Source of the DNA: Planctomycetaceae bacterium | GTDB taxonomy: Bacteria; Planctomycetota; Planctomycetia; Planctomycetales; Planctomycetaceae | Assembly (NCBI GenBank): GCA_028284145.1 | Contig: JANQSH010000090.1 | Location: forward strand, 1-56,000 | Reading direction: 5' to 3' | DNA: 56,000 nt | In this document: piece after piece, positions 24,147 through 34,018 of the stretch | Layout of the letters: each line of letters opens with the position of its first letter | Numbering within the stretch: the first letter of the stretch is position 1 | Notes under the pieces: model-generated | What the model saw: the letters and a program-made list of their open reading frames with translations, nothing else | Database searches by the model: none | What the model was told of the DNA's origin: nothing | Translations under genes and position numbers: made by a program

Positions 24147-24944
24147 TCACACCTTCCGCAAAACGAAAACCACATCTTCGGTTTGTGTTCCGATTTCAAT
24201 CGGATCATCGATCGAGTAGACGAAATCGTACGTTTGTATCACTTCCAGAGCTGGCACGCTCTGCAACAGCCGCTTCATCTGGGCGGCGGTATAAGTCCGG
24301 TAAACGAGGTCTTCCACGATTCTCTGATGTCTGGTGAGCGTATAAACGTCGAACGACATGCCGATGGCTTCCTCACGCTTTTTGAGATTCAGGCCTTTGG
24401 ACCACATGTGCGAGTTGACCATCAAATTGCCTCGGCGGGCAGACCAGCGTTCCTCTTCGATGCGGTTCCCCTTCGTCGGCGTCAGATGCAGTCCCAGCAG
24501 ATACAATCCCCCTTTAACCAGCGAATTCGCTACGCATTCCAAGTGCGATCGCGCGGTTTTCTCCGAGGGAAGATGTCGGAAGCTGTTGATCATGTTGAAG
24601 GCGGCATCGATCTTGCGTTTGAGTTTGAAGTCCGCCATGTCACCGATGACCGCTGCCGGTTCAAAACCTCTGCGGACAAAACGATCATTGCAGAACTGCA
24701 CGGCGTGCGGATTGAGGTCGTTGCCGGAGACATCATATCCAGCTTCAGCCAGTTTGATCATCAAACGCCCGGTTCCGCAGGCGGGTTCAAACAGGCGTTG
24801 TACTTTGCGATCGCAATGTCGGGCGAAGCAGGATTCAAGAAATTGGAACTCCGCTTTCCAGTCGGAACCAAATATGAGGTCGTAGTATTTTGGGTAGTTG
24901 TAAAGATGGCCCTGGATAATTTCGGGAGTGATGCCTGTGGTCAT
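24147..24944 (-). CDS. Class I SAM-dependent methyltransferase
   Basis: A 265-residue Rossmann-fold methyltransferase. The SAM-binding motif I is LFEPACGTGRLMIKLAEAGYDVSG (about residues 51-74), followed by the acidic-loop NDLNP and motif II-like GDMADFKLKRKIDAAF. The N-terminal YPKYYDLIFGSDWKAE resembles small-molecule methyltransferases in which the helix lid closes over the substrate. The substrate is unknown. It is upstream of the DUF2238 gene on the same strand with a 69-bp gap; no functional link is apparent. Confidence 0.85.
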   Translation of the reverse strand: MTTGITPEIIQGHLYNYPKYYDLIFGSDWKAEFQFLESCFARHCDRKVQRLFEPACGTGRLMIKLAEAGYDVSGNDLNPHAVQFCNDRFVRRGFEPAAVIGDMADFKLKRKIDAAFNMINSFRHLPSEKTARSHLECVANSLVKGGLYLLGLHLTPTKGNRIEEERWSARRGNLMVNSHMWSKGLNLKKREEAIGMSFDVYTLTRHQRIVEDLVYRTYTAAQMKRLLQSVPALEVIQTYDFVYSIDDPIEIGTQTEDVVFVLRKV

Positions 24945-25085
24945 GGGGTGAATCTACTGAAGGGTTGAGTCGTTACGAAATCAGATCGAATCATCAAAAA
25001 ACGGGCCGCCCTTTACAAGGCAACCCGTCCATTGTTTGGCAGACAATCAAGTGTTTGCCCGGTTTTATTTGCCCGGCCTTATTTG

Positions 25086-26018
25086 TCAGTCGCGTGTGTA
25101 GTCGAACAGTGGAGTTGAGAGGTAACGTTCTCCACTGTCGGGTAGAACGACCACAATCGTTTTCCCGGCACTTTCCGGGCGAGCGGCAACTTTCAACGCG
25201 GCAGCCATCGCTGCGCCACAACTGATGCCGCACGTAATCCCTTCTTCTTTGGCAATTCGCGGAGCCATTTCAAAGGCTTCTTCGTCGGTCACCTGCACGA
25301 CTTCATCGACGATATTCATATCGAGAATGTCGGGTATGAAACCGGCACCAATGCCCTGAATTTTGTGCTTACCCGGTCCGCCGCCAGAAAGCACGGGGCT
25401 GGCAACCGGTTCCACCGCGATGGAATGCAGGTCTTTCCCTTTGTCCTGCTCGAAGAATTTTGAGACGCCTGTGATGGTACCGCCTGTGCCGACACCCGCC
25501 ACCAGAATGTCGACGTTGCCGTCGGTGTCTTCCCAGATCTCCGGACCGGTGGTCTTCTGATGAATAGCAGGGTTGGCAGGGTTTTTGAATTGTTGCGGGA
25601 TAAAATACTCCGGATCTTCGGCGATTTCTTCGGCCTTGGAAATCGCCCCTTTCATGCCTTCTGCGCCAGGTGTCAAAACGAGGTTCGCACCGAAGGCCCG
25701 CAGCATCATGCGACGTTCCAAAGACATGGTATCGGGCATTGTGAGTGTCAGCGGATATCCACGAGCGGCACAGACATACGCCAACGCGATGCCGGTATTC
25801 CCGCTCGTCGGTTCGACGACCTTCATCCCAGGTTTCAAATCGCCCCGTTCTTCCGCATCCCAGATCATCGATGCTCCAATGCGGCACTTCACACTGTAAG
25901 CCGGGTTACGGCCTTCAATTTTGGCCAGTACAGTGGCTTGCAGGCCTTTGGTCAAGCGGTTGATTTTGACCAGTGGGGTGCGACCGATGGTTTCGGAATT
26001 GTCCTTGAAGATCGACAT
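25086..26018 (-). CDS. cysK: Cysteine synthase A (O-acetylserine sulfhydrylase)
   Basis: A 310-residue fold-type II PLP enzyme making cysteine from O-acetylserine and sulfide. The Schiff-base Lys is in [16 protein letters not shown], the same form as enterobacterial CysK. The phosphate-binding GTGGTITG loop, TSGNTG (substrate loop) and the late PDSGERY are all intact. The ATG at 26018 follows GGAG; the frame continues to 26117 without conserved residues. It could supply sulfur metabolism together with the trans-sulfuration enzyme at 5.3 kb, though they are unlinked. Confidence 0.95.
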   Translation of the reverse strand: MSIFKDNSETIGRTPLVKINRLTKGLQATVLAKIEGRNPAYSVKCRIGASMIWDAEERGDLKPGMKVVEPTSGNTGIALAYVCAARGYPLTLTMPDTMSLERRMMLRAFGANLVLTPGAEGMKGAISKAEEIAEDPEYFIPQQFKNPANPAIHQKTTGPEIWEDTDGNVDILVAGVGTGGTITGVSKFFEQDKGKDLHSIAVEPVASPVLSGGGPGKHKIQGIGAGFIPDILDMNIVDEVVQVTDEEAFEMAPRIAKEEGITCGISCGAAMAAALKVAARPESAGKTIVVVLPDSGERYLSTPLFDYTRD

Positions 26019-26186
26019 CGAAAATACTCCTTCAGTCCGATGGACTTTGACTCTGATCTGCCCCGGCAAGCGGCGATCTGAATCCAACCTCTTGCACCGG
26101 CAATTCTTGCGGTACACATTTGCCCCGCATTATTGGAGATTGATTCCGAATGAGCAATAGTGGGAAGGGACAACTCGCCGGAAATA

Positions 26187-26287
26187 GAGCCGTTTACTTT
26201 CTGGTGTGACGTCTCTGGCTCGTGGGGGGGACTGTATTTGTGATCCAATCGACGCTCATCGTAATTATAGAAGAGCGTAATACGTTC
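26187..26287 (+). mobile_element. Repeat family A, copy 9, TA/TA flanked
   Basis: TA lies at 26185-26186 and 26288-26289. The middle part is diverged (GACGCTCATCGTAATTATAG), but both ends match. The rest of the 26019-26524 spacer shows nothing else. Confidence 0.85.
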
Positions 26288-26524
26288 TATCGGCAGACAA
26301 TTCGAGGGAAATGCGGGATTCAGAAAGCGTTGTCATGGCTGATCGTCCATTGCGCGAGTCGGAGTGGAACACGTTCACCGGAAGCAAAAGAGGCGTTTCC
26401 ACTTCTCGCAGAGGGAAAACTGTGCAAGAATGACTCATACAAACGGTAGAACATAAAGGCGAATTCTCAGTCCATTGCCAAATCATTTTCATCTGCATCA
26501 AATTTTCTGCCACGGTTAAACAAG

Positions 26525-28885
26525 ATGCCTGATTGTCCTCAGATTCGCCAGTTGCGAGAACTGCTCGACGAAAAACTGCCGGAAGATGACCGCGTATGGG
26601 TGAGCGGTCATGTCGCTGATTGCTCTGTTTGTCAGTCGCAACTGGATGCCCTTACCAGTGAGGATATCCTCACGGAACCGAATTCCGACAAGGCCACGGT
26701 GGTGACGACGGAGACAGATGACGAGATTCAGAAGTTGATGCAGCGACTGAAAAAGGACGAAACGGAAACGGTTGCCACGCTGTCCAGGGGGGCTTCGACG
26801 ACCGCAACACAGACCATCGTGTTTCCCGAACCGGCCACAGCAACCGCCCCACTGGGGGGGATCGACAAATACGAAGTGCAGGAACAGTTGGGCAAAGGGG
26901 CTTCGGGATACCTTTTCAAGGCGAGAGATCGCCAGCTTCACCGCACGGTTGCATTGAAAGTTCTGCGGCAGGAGTTGATGATCAGCGAGAAGGCGCACAC
27001 TCGTTTTGAGAGCGAGGCGCGAGCGGCGGCATCGCTGGTTCACCCCAACATTATCGCCATTCACGATGTGCAATCGCCGGAGAACTTTCCCTCCTATCTT
27101 GCACTTGAATTTGTGGAAGGGGAATCGCTGCGGGACCGGCTCGAACGCAAGGGGCGAACGAAGATCAAGGAAGCAGTGCAAATTGTCCGGCAGGTGATGC
27201 GCGGTTTGCAGGCCGCGCATGATGAAGGAGTCGTACATCGCGATATCAAGCCGGCCAATGTGATGATCGATCTTCAGAAAGGCAAAGTCAAAATTGCCGA
27301 CTTTGGATTAGCCCGTCTGATGGATCAGCCGACCGGTCTCACGCAGGAAGGAATTATCGCCGGGACGCCGCAGTTCATGAGTCCGGAGCAAATCAACAGC
27401 CCGACGAAAGTGGATGGTCGCAGCGATATCTACAGTGCAGGAGTTTTGTTTTATGAGTTGCTGACGGGGGAAGTTCCGTTCGATGGGGATTTGCGAACCG
27501 TATTGCACAGTGTCTGCAATGTCGAACCGGAAGCACCTCGCAGTGTGAATGGCGAGGTTCCCCGTGATCTCGAAACAGTTTGTCTGAAGATGATGGCCAA
27601 GGACGTCGACCGGCGGTACCAGACAGCGGGCGAAGTCGTCAATGAACTGGGCCGCTGGCTTGTGGGGAAACCGATTCAAGCCCGGTCTGTCACCGTCTGG
27701 GAAAAAGCGTGGTATTGGGCGCGACAGCATCCCCGTGTCGCAGCGTTGTCGGGGGCGTTTGTGGTCGTTCTCTTTGCGCTGATTTACCTGGGAACCGGAT
27801 TATTCGCCAATTCGTCGGACTCCAATGGCTTGGGTGAGACTCTTGCACAAAATGAAAGTGGAAGTTCGGACGATCGGCGCGATGGTCGAAGAAGATCCGT
27901 TCCGCAGAGAAATCGCGGCAACAACGCGTTTCCAGGTCGTGGAAACCTGCAGAGTGCGCCACCCTTTCCACCGGGACCGCTGACAAATCCGTTTGGTGAG
28001 AATCCTGGTATTGAGTCTCAGGGGCCGGAACTTGGAGGTCCGCTTGCGCCTCCGGAAATGCGACCTGTGCCCCATCTTCCGGGCAGTCCGGTTGCTGCTG
28101 TTCCCGGTTTTCCCGCCGGGGAATGGAAAAAAATGATGGATGCGACATTCCGGGGAAACATGGCCATTCGCCGACGCGATTACGATCGGGCGAGCCGGGA
28201 GTACGAAGAGGCAGCCAACTTCGCACGAGATGTTTATGAGAACCGACCGGATGACGTGATAACGCGCGAACAACTCGCGATGAAACTGGCGACCGCTGCC
28301 TGGGCCCAGGAGCAGTCCGGTGAAATGGATAATGCGTATGACAATTTCTCCGAGGCAGCCGATCTCGGTGAGACATTACTGGAAGACATCCCTGATTATC
28401 CCTTTGGTCGGGAAGTGGCCCGCTGGCATCGCTCAGCCGCCATGCTTTCCATCGACGACGAGGATGGTCTGCAGGAGGCACGGCATCGACTCACGCGTTC
28501 CGTCGACATCCTCTCCAGTCTGACGGGCCAATCCAATGTGCGGCCAGACTTGAGAGAGGAATTCGTTCTTTCACTGCTTGAGTTGTCCGACCTGGAGCTG
28601 GTCGCCGGTGACGAAGAGACGTCGGCTCAGCTCTTCGAAGACGCGTGGCAGCAGATCCGGGAACTCAAACGTAACGGTTATCGCATCCAGCATCGCGAGT
28701 TGCGGGATCGAATCGATGACGATGAGCGGTTTTCCAGGGAGGGCAACTGGCCAGAAGAACCGCCTCCAACCTCCGATCGCGGAACGCGGGGGCGACCGGT
28801 CGGACGTGGATCACATGTTTTTCCAACGTTGCCCGGAGGGAACATACCCTCAGATGAGGATTTGCTCCACCCACTGCGCAATTGA
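26525..28885 (+). CDS. Receptor-type Ser/Thr protein kinase with N-terminal zinc-finger and C-terminal TPR-like region
   Basis: A 786-residue Hanks-type kinase. An N-terminal anti-sigma-like zinc motif HVADCSVC (His29, Cys33, Cys36) precedes the kinase. Kinase landmarks: Gly loop GKGASGY (123-129), Lys145 (VALKVL), Glu164, catalytic VVHRDIKPANV with Asp240, DFG (259-261) and SPE (286-288). A single transmembrane helix lies near residues 405-425 (VAALSGAFVVVLFALIYLG). A disordered Pro/Gly/Asn-rich stretch follows, then helical TPR-like repeats (about 540-720: AIRRRDYDRASREYEEAANFA, DNAYDNFSEAADLGETLL). The whole kinase is on the cytoplasmic side; the repeats would lie beyond the membrane. This domain order is common in planctomycetes. 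Its substrate and signal are unknown. Confidence 0.92.
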   Translation: MPDCPQIRQLRELLDEKLPEDDRVWVSGHVADCSVCQSQLDALTSEDILTEPNSDKATVVTTETDDEIQKLMQRLKKDETETVATLSRGASTTATQTIVFPEPATATAPLGGIDKYEVQEQLGKGASGYLFKARDRQLHRTVALKVLRQELMISEKAHTRFESEARAAASLVHPNIIAIHDVQSPENFPSYLALEFVEGESLRDRLERKGRTKIKEAVQIVRQVMRGLQAAHDEGVVHRDIKPANVMIDLQKGKVKIADFGLARLMDQPTGLTQEGIIAGTPQFMSPEQINSPTKVDGRSDIYSAGVLFYELLTGEVPFDGDLRTVLHSVCNVEPEAPRSVNGEVPRDLETVCLKMMAKDVDRRYQTAGEVVNELGRWLVGKPIQARSVTVWEKAWYWARQHPRVAALSGAFVVVLFALIYLGTGLFANSSDSNGLGETLAQNESGSSDDRRDGRRRSVPQRNRGNNAFPGRGNLQSAPPFPPGPLTNPFGENPGIESQGPELGGPLAPPEMRPVPHLPGSPVAAVPGFPAGEWKKMMDATFRGNMAIRRRDYDRASREYEEAANFARDVYENRPDDVITREQLAMKLATAAWAQEQSGEMDNAYDNFSEAADLGETLLEDIPDYPFGREVARWHRSAAMLSIDDEDGLQEARHRLTRSVDILSSLTGQSNVRPDLREEFVLSLLELSDLELVAGDEETSAQLFEDAWQQIRELKRNGYRIQHRELRDRIDDDERFSREGNWPEEPPPTSDRGTRGRPVGRGSHVFPTLPGGNIPSDEDLLHPLRN

Positions 28886-29146
28886 AGCCTGCGCCTTCGC
28901 TGCCAGCGGCTCGATTGCACTCAGTACAATTCGTATTATCCACAACCGGCATTTACCAGCCCATTCCGACGAGGTCCTGTACGGTCCATCGGAAACACTT
29001 CCTGGATATTTGGCCCGGAATTTGCTTCACCTGTCCGTTGATTCCGATTCAGCGAAATTGCGCGCTGATTCGGGCGAGGTTTGTAATTACCAAAACCGCT
29101 CCTCACAGAATCCACAGTTCCTTTTTTTGCTCGGCAGGATTACCTG

Positions 29147-30106
29147 ATGGCCAGGGTTGTTCCAATCACTGAAGACCTTTTTGACCAGGTTTATCACGAC
29201 ATTCTGATTGAAGAAAATCCCGATCTCCCGAGAGAGGTCTGGGAATCACTGTTCAGCTTTGAACGGGACTTGAGCATCACGCCACCCGGTTATGCAATGC
29301 TGGATGGATCACAGATCGCCGGCATTCTGGGAACGCTTTCCTCCTCACGAAAAATCGATGGTCGTGCCGTCGATTTCTGCAATCTCCACACATGGGTCGT
29401 CAAGCCGGAGTTTCGAGGTCAAAGTCTGCTGTTGATGCGAAAAGTTCTCACACTCAGGAATTGCGTTGTGACCGATCTGACTCCCATTCGCAGAGTTCGA
29501 CAGATTTCAATGCGGCTCGGTTTTGAATGCCTGGATTCCACACTGCGAATCCTGCTGCCGACGCTTTCAATCGGGCATTTCGATCATGTGGAAATGCAGG
29601 AACTGGACGGACAACATCGGCTCGAATCGAACACGTTACAGACGCTCAAAGCCGATCATCATCACGAGCATTTCGGACATTTGCGTTGCCGCGTTGATGA
29701 CGAAGAATGTTACGTGATCTATACCAGAGTTGACCGCTGGAAACTCAACTATTGCCAGGTTCATTACGTCAGCAATAAGCGTCTCTTCGCGACACACAGC
29801 AAAGCCATTCGGCAATGGTTGATGCGGCGCACCGGCACGTCGTTTGTGGCGGTCCTCAACCGGAATTTTCCGGGTGTCCAATTCCCGCGCAGCTTCCGGC
29901 TGAAAAATACGGCTGGCCAACTGGTGCGCGGGGGTGAATCATTCCTTTCTGACATCGACACGCTTTACACCGATGTTTCGCTTCTGAATCTGTCAGGCAT
30001 CGCCATCGTTTCCAGCCTGATTCCCGATCGCCTTGCGAACTCCGTCAAAAACGGGTTGTCCCGTTTGCGACAGACTTCATCGGAATCGAGCCAACGAGTG
30101 GTTTGA
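29147..30106 (+). CDS. GNAT-superfamily-like protein next to the ACP/ligase/decarboxylase genes
   Basis: A 319-residue protein. The first 150 residues look like a GNAT acyltransferase fold: CNLHTWVVKPEFRGQSLLLMRKVL resembles the motif A strand and pyrophosphate loop, and RRVRQISMRLGFECLDS the following conserved segment. The last part (residues 160-319) is unassigned, with no signal peptide or transmembrane helix. It precedes the acyl carrier protein by 350 bp on the same strand. A role in transferring an acyl or aminoacyl group in the same pathway is plausible, but only gene order supports it. Confidence 0.6.
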   Translation: MARVVPITEDLFDQVYHDILIEENPDLPREVWESLFSFERDLSITPPGYAMLDGSQIAGILGTLSSSRKIDGRAVDFCNLHTWVVKPEFRGQSLLLMRKVLTLRNCVVTDLTPIRRVRQISMRLGFECLDSTLRILLPTLSIGHFDHVEMQELDGQHRLESNTLQTLKADHHHEHFGHLRCRVDDEECYVIYTRVDRWKLNYCQVHYVSNKRLFATHSKAIRQWLMRRTGTSFVAVLNRNFPGVQFPRSFRLKNTAGQLVRGGESFLSDIDTLYTDVSLLNLSGIAIVSSLIPDRLANSVKNGLSRLRQTSSESSQRVV

Positions 30107-30458
30107 CCATCAGCTCGTTGTATCTTCTCGCGCTATCGGACTGTCGACCAAAAACCACTTCACCACGAAGGTGTTGTCTTTTTTCAACATGGCACGAATG
30201 GCTGGTCTTCCAAATTCTCAATGACTCGACCATCAGCCCGATCTCTGGCCAATTGACAGGGATTCCGTCCGATCCTGTCGACATGTCGTGTTTCGTCAAC
30301 AGTTTCCAGCGAGATATTTTGCGGTATCCGGCGACATGCCCCATTCCACGATGAATAGTTGAAAGGACGACGCAGTCATTATGCGCCGCATCGTCGCCAT
30401 TGGTACACGCTCATCACCGCTCCATCAATATCTTTACCCCAGTTTCAAGAGGATCGCT
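30107..30458. other. Gene-free spacer
   Basis: No gene or repeat copy was recognised between the GNAT-like and ACP genes. A TTGACA at 30253-30258 lacks a matching -10. Confidence 0.4.
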
Positions 30459-30722
30459 ATGCCATCTGTCCAACAAACCACACAGGCCGAAAGTCTTGTC
30501 CGCGATTTCATTTTCCAGAAATTCCCGCTGGCCCGACAACGGGATGTGAGCAATGACGACTCGCTTTTGGAAGGGGGGCTCATCGATTCACTCGGCCTGC
30601 TCGACGTCGTGATGTTTCTCGAATCGCAATTCGAAATCACGCTCGAAGATGACGATATGGTTTCCGATCACTTCGATTCCATCGCTTCAATTTCCCGCCT
30701 GGTCGAAGAGCGACTGACCTAG
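30459..30722 (+). CDS. Acyl carrier protein
   Basis: An 87-residue phosphopantetheine carrier. The attachment site is Ser44 in GGLIDSLGLLDVV, followed by the acidic helix ITLEDDDMVSDHFDSI typical of ACPs. AGAGG lies 7 nt before the ATG at 30459. It is separate from fatty-acid genes and adjacent to an AMP ligase and PLP decarboxylase, so it probably carries their product rather than a fatty acid. The stop TAG is formed by the TA and first G of a family B repeat. Confidence 0.88.
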   Translation: MPSVQQTTQAESLVRDFIFQKFPLARQRDVSNDDSLLEGGLIDSLGLLDVVMFLESQFEITLEDDDMVSDHFDSIASISRLVEERLT

Positions 30723-30824
30723 TGGTCCGTCAAGATTAAAATTTGGGTTCGGTAAAGTTGCGAGGAGCGACAACGGAGCGGGTTATGTCAACCCGCACCC
30801 CAAAACAAAGCCTTGACAAGGCAC
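30722..30824 (+). mobile_element. Repeat family B, copy 2 (MITE-like), TA/TA flanked
   Basis: Ends GTGGTCCGTCAAG and (reverse complement) GTGCCTTGTCAAG are imperfect inverted repeats, 17 of 27 positions alike when the TA-side AGTG is included. TA lies at 30720-30721 and 30825-30826. It sits exactly on the ACP stop codon. Confidence 0.88.
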
Positions 30825-30881
30825 TAGCGTTCGTCGAACCCGGCCAGTGGATGATTCTCAAGGAACCGATCGGAGTTTCGC

Positions 30882-32471
30882 ATGGATTACCTGTTGCATC
30901 ATACGTTGCGCAAACACGCTGAGTCTTCGCCCGAGAAAGAGGCGCTCGTCCGGGCCGATCGTCGATTGAACTATCGCGAATTGTGGGAGTCGACCTGCCG
31001 ATTGGCCGGCGGTCTCCAGAGTGAAGGCCTGACACGTGGTGAGAGAGTCGGCATCCTGCTCGAGCCTTCCGTGGAGCAGGTTGTCTCAATCTATGCCGCC
31101 ATACAATCACAGGGCGTCTTTGTCCCGATTCATCATTCTCTGCAGGTCGAGCAGGTGCGTCACATCTGCAGTAACTGCGATGTTTCGGTCCTGATCACGA
31201 CGTCAGGAAGGTGGTCGGAACTGAGACACAAATTGTGCGACCTGCCCGCATTGAAAAGCGTGATTGTTGTGGGTGATGATCACGCGGATGAGGCCATCGC
31301 ATACGATCAACTGGTAACGCAACAGAATGCCACACCCTGCGACGATCTGGCCAATGAGAAAGATCTCGCTGGCATTCTCTACACATCTGGTTCAACCGGA
31401 AAACCCAAAGGAGTGATGCTCAGTCATGCGAATGTGATTGCCGGTGCCAGCATTGTCTCGGACTATCTGAGTATTACGTCTGGCGATCGCCTGCTGGCTG
31501 TCCTGCCATTCACGTTCGACGCCGGATTGAATCAATTGACAACAGCCATTCAACAGGGTGGCACAATTGTATTGAGTTCTTTTCGCTTTGGCCGCGATGT
31601 CGTCAAGGAATTGCAACGTGAAAAGATCACCGGTTTGGCTGGCGTTCCGCCCTTCTGGAATATGCTCATTCAACCCAGCAATGGCTTGCGTGATGCCGAA
31701 TTTGAATGCCTGCGATACATCACCAATACTGGTGGGGCGATGCCACAGAGTACGTTGGCAGCACTGCGTGAATTTTTGCCCGGCACCGACGTCTTTCTGA
31801 TGTATGGGCTGACGGAAGCCTTCCGCTCAACATACCTGCCACCGGAAGAGTTGGACCGCCGACCGACGTCGATTGGCAAAGCGATCCCGAACACGGAAAT
31901 TCTCGTGCTCAATGAAGAGGGAGAGTGTTGTGGTCCGGGCGAAACGGGCGAACTCGTGCATCATGGACCGACCGTTTCGATGGGATACTGGGGGCGAGAT
32001 GATCTGACGGCGGAGATTCTTCGTCCGCATCCCTGCCCGCCACCCGGCACGGATGATGCGATGAAGGTCTGCTATTCCGGGGATCTGGTGACGATTGACG
32101 AAGAGGGTTTTCTGTTTTTCGCTGGGCGTCGGGACAATTTGATCAAGTCGGCCGGATTCCGTCTCAGCCCGACGGAAGTGGAACAGGTGATCTGCCGTGC
32201 TCCTGAAGTGTGCGAATCTGCTGTGGTTGGCGTACCGGATGAACTGCTGGGGCAATCCGTCCATGCTTTCGCAGTGTTGGCGGAAGATTATGACCTGCCG
32301 GAAGTCACCGTGATCGACCAGTGCGCCGCAGTGTTGCCCCGCTACATGGTCCCCAGGCATGTCGTCTTTCTCGACAAGTTGCCAAAGACCACCAGTGGCA
32401 AGATCGACTACCCCTGTTTGCGCGATCAGGCGATTGCGATGACCAAAGCGAAAGAACCCGTCACCATTTGA
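30882..32471 (+). CDS. AMP-forming acyl-CoA/ACP ligase, exosortase-A-associated type
   Basis: A 529-residue member of the ANL adenylating family. It activates a carboxylic acid as acyl-adenylate and passes it to CoA or a carrier protein. The AMP-binding P-loop is YTSGSTGKPKGV (167-178). MYGLTEAF, YSGDLV and FAGRRDNLIKSAGFRLSP (hinge) follow, and the C-terminal catalytic Lys is in PKTTSGKID. GGAG lies 8 nt before the ATG. It is 18 bp upstream of the decarboxylase gene and close behind an ACP. The trio matches the layout I associate with exosortase-A (PEP-CTERM) polysaccharide loci, but no exosortase is seen in this window. Confidence 0.88.
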   Translation: MDYLLHHTLRKHAESSPEKEALVRADRRLNYRELWESTCRLAGGLQSEGLTRGERVGILLEPSVEQVVSIYAAIQSQGVFVPIHHSLQVEQVRHICSNCDVSVLITTSGRWSELRHKLCDLPALKSVIVVGDDHADEAIAYDQLVTQQNATPCDDLANEKDLAGILYTSGSTGKPKGVMLSHANVIAGASIVSDYLSITSGDRLLAVLPFTFDAGLNQLTTAIQQGGTIVLSSFRFGRDVVKELQREKITGLAGVPPFWNMLIQPSNGLRDAEFECLRYITNTGGAMPQSTLAALREFLPGTDVFLMYGLTEAFRSTYLPPEELDRRPTSIGKAIPNTEILVLNEEGECCGPGETGELVHHGPTVSMGYWGRDDLTAEILRPHPCPPPGTDDAMKVCYSGDLVTIDEEGFLFFAGRRDNLIKSAGFRLSPTEVEQVICRAPEVCESAVVGVPDELLGQSVHAFAVLAEDYDLPEVTVIDQCAAVLPRYMVPRHVVFLDKLPKTTSGKIDYPCLRDQAIAMTKAKEPVTI

Positions 32472-32488
32472 AAGAGGACAATTCCGCA

Positions 32489-33856
32489 ATGACATCCGTC
32501 CTGACCTCGCAGGCTCCTGCAACTGAAGCAACGCAGCCGGTTTTGCCCGTCATCGAAAAGAACTTTGCCGTGCGCGATGGCGAACTGCTGATTGGCGACG
32601 TTTCCGTCGAGGAATTGGCATGGACTTATGGTACGCCACTGTTCGTTTATGATGCGAAGATCATTGAAAAACGTCTGCACGAATTGCAAACGGCTTTTTC
32701 CTCTCGGGTCGATGTCTTCTATTCGATGAAGGCGAATCCGAATCGTGAGATTCTCAGGCAACTGATTCAACTCGGATGTGGTATCGAAATTGCTTCAGGG
32801 GGCGAGTTGATTCAAGCCCTGCATGCTGGTTGTAATCCGAGTCGCATTCTTTTCGCCGGGCCTGGCAAGACCAACGCCGAACTCCATGCCGCCATCGAAG
32901 CGGGCATTCGAGAAATCCATGTCGAATCGATCGGCGAAGCAAAACGTCTGGATGATCTGGCCCGGACTGCCGATCGTATAGTGCGGATTGCCTTGCGGAT
33001 TAACCCGGCGGAATCGGTGCAGGGTGGTGCCATGCGGATGGGGGGTAAACCGACACCCTTTGGCATCGATGAAGAACAACTCGACGACGCACTCGAAACG
33101 ATTCAGGAACTGGAACACCTTGAAATATCGGGCATTCATCTCTTCACCGGAACACAGATTCTTGATCACGAAATTCTGTTGAGTCAATACCGCAAGGCCA
33201 TCGAGATTGCCCAACGGGTTGCGTCTTTTCTGAATCGTCCGATCGAAACAATCGATTTCGGTGGCGGGTTGGGCATCCCCTGTTTCGAGCGAGAGACACC
33301 ACTCGACCTGGAGCGTTTTCGTAGTGAGTTTACGGAATTACTGGACGAAATCGACGCCGACCCGCTTCTCGCCAGAACAGACCTGTTAATTGAACCGGGG
33401 CGATTTCTGGTCGCCGAAAGTGGCATCTACCTGACTTCGGTGACCGACGTCAAGCAGTCCCGTGGAAAAACGTTCGTCGTGCTTGACGGCGGAATGAACC
33501 ATCATCTGGCCGCTTCCGGCAATCTCGGGCAGACAATCAAACGAAACTTTCCGACTGCCATTGTGAATCATCTCGACCAGCCAACCGGGTTGACAGCCGA
33601 TCTCGTTGGTCCGCTTTGCACTCCACTCGATACGCTCGGACGCAATGTGAACCTGCCGGAGTTGGCACCCGGCGATCTGGCGGCGGTCTTTCTGGCCGGA
33701 GCATACGGTCGCACATCAAGTCCGCATGGTTTTCTCAGTCATCTCACGCCACCAGAAGTACTTGTCCGTGAGGGCGAGCATCAACTGATTCGCCGACGTG
33801 GAATGTGCGATGACTTTCTGGCAGACCAGCGGGTACTGGCTTTCCAATGGCATTGA
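32489..33856 (+). CDS. PLP-dependent decarboxylase, LysA-like, exosortase-A-associated type
   Basis: A 455-residue fold-type III (alanine-racemase-type barrel) decarboxylase, related to diaminopimelate decarboxylase. The Schiff-base Lys81 is in YSMKANPN. The PLP-phosphate loop is FGGGLGIP, and the late Cys of GMCDD corresponds to the active-site Cys at the dimer interface. The GAYGRTSSPHGFLSH segment is the family's usual ending. AGAGGA lies about 9 nt before the ATG at 32489; the earlier frame from 32321 lies inside the ligase gene. It might decarboxylate an amino acid bound to the ACP or a free diamino acid; lysine biosynthesis is less likely given the ligase and ACP partners. Confidence 0.86.
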   Translation: MTSVLTSQAPATEATQPVLPVIEKNFAVRDGELLIGDVSVEELAWTYGTPLFVYDAKIIEKRLHELQTAFSSRVDVFYSMKANPNREILRQLIQLGCGIEIASGGELIQALHAGCNPSRILFAGPGKTNAELHAAIEAGIREIHVESIGEAKRLDDLARTADRIVRIALRINPAESVQGGAMRMGGKPTPFGIDEEQLDDALETIQELEHLEISGIHLFTGTQILDHEILLSQYRKAIEIAQRVASFLNRPIETIDFGGGLGIPCFERETPLDLERFRSEFTELLDEIDADPLLARTDLLIEPGRFLVAESGIYLTSVTDVKQSRGKTFVVLDGGMNHHLAASGNLGQTIKRNFPTAIVNHLDQPTGLTADLVGPLCTPLDTLGRNVNLPELAPGDLAAVFLAGAYGRTSSPHGFLSHLTPPEVLVREGEHQLIRRRGMCDDFLADQRVLAFQWH

Positions 33857-33890
33857 ATCAGGAATTTTGGTTGAGGTTGATATGTCAATA

Positions 33891-33988
33891 GAGCGTATTT
33901 CGCTCTTGTGTGCCACGATGGGTGTTGTCTGGCCTGCAAATATAGTCCCTCACGAGCCAGAAACGTTGCATCGAAAAGTAAACTGCCT
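33891..33988 (-). mobile_element. Repeat family A, copy 10
   Basis: Minus-strand copy starting GAGCGTATTTCGCTC, with TA at 33889-33890. The right flank has decayed to GG. Confidence 0.82.
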
Positions 33989-34018
33989 GGACCACAGCAG
34001 CCGGTTGCTCAAATCGAG

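Noticed and set aside
27690..28481. 263-residue open frame opposite the Ser/Thr kinase
   Set aside because: Antisense shadow without motifs or start signals.
16179..28944. Exact DnaA boxes (TTATCCACA) at about 16179 (minus) and 28936 (plus)
   Set aside because: Two isolated 9-mers, one of them inside a coding region, are close to chance expectation in 56 kb; no cluster or AT-rich unwinding region accompanies them.
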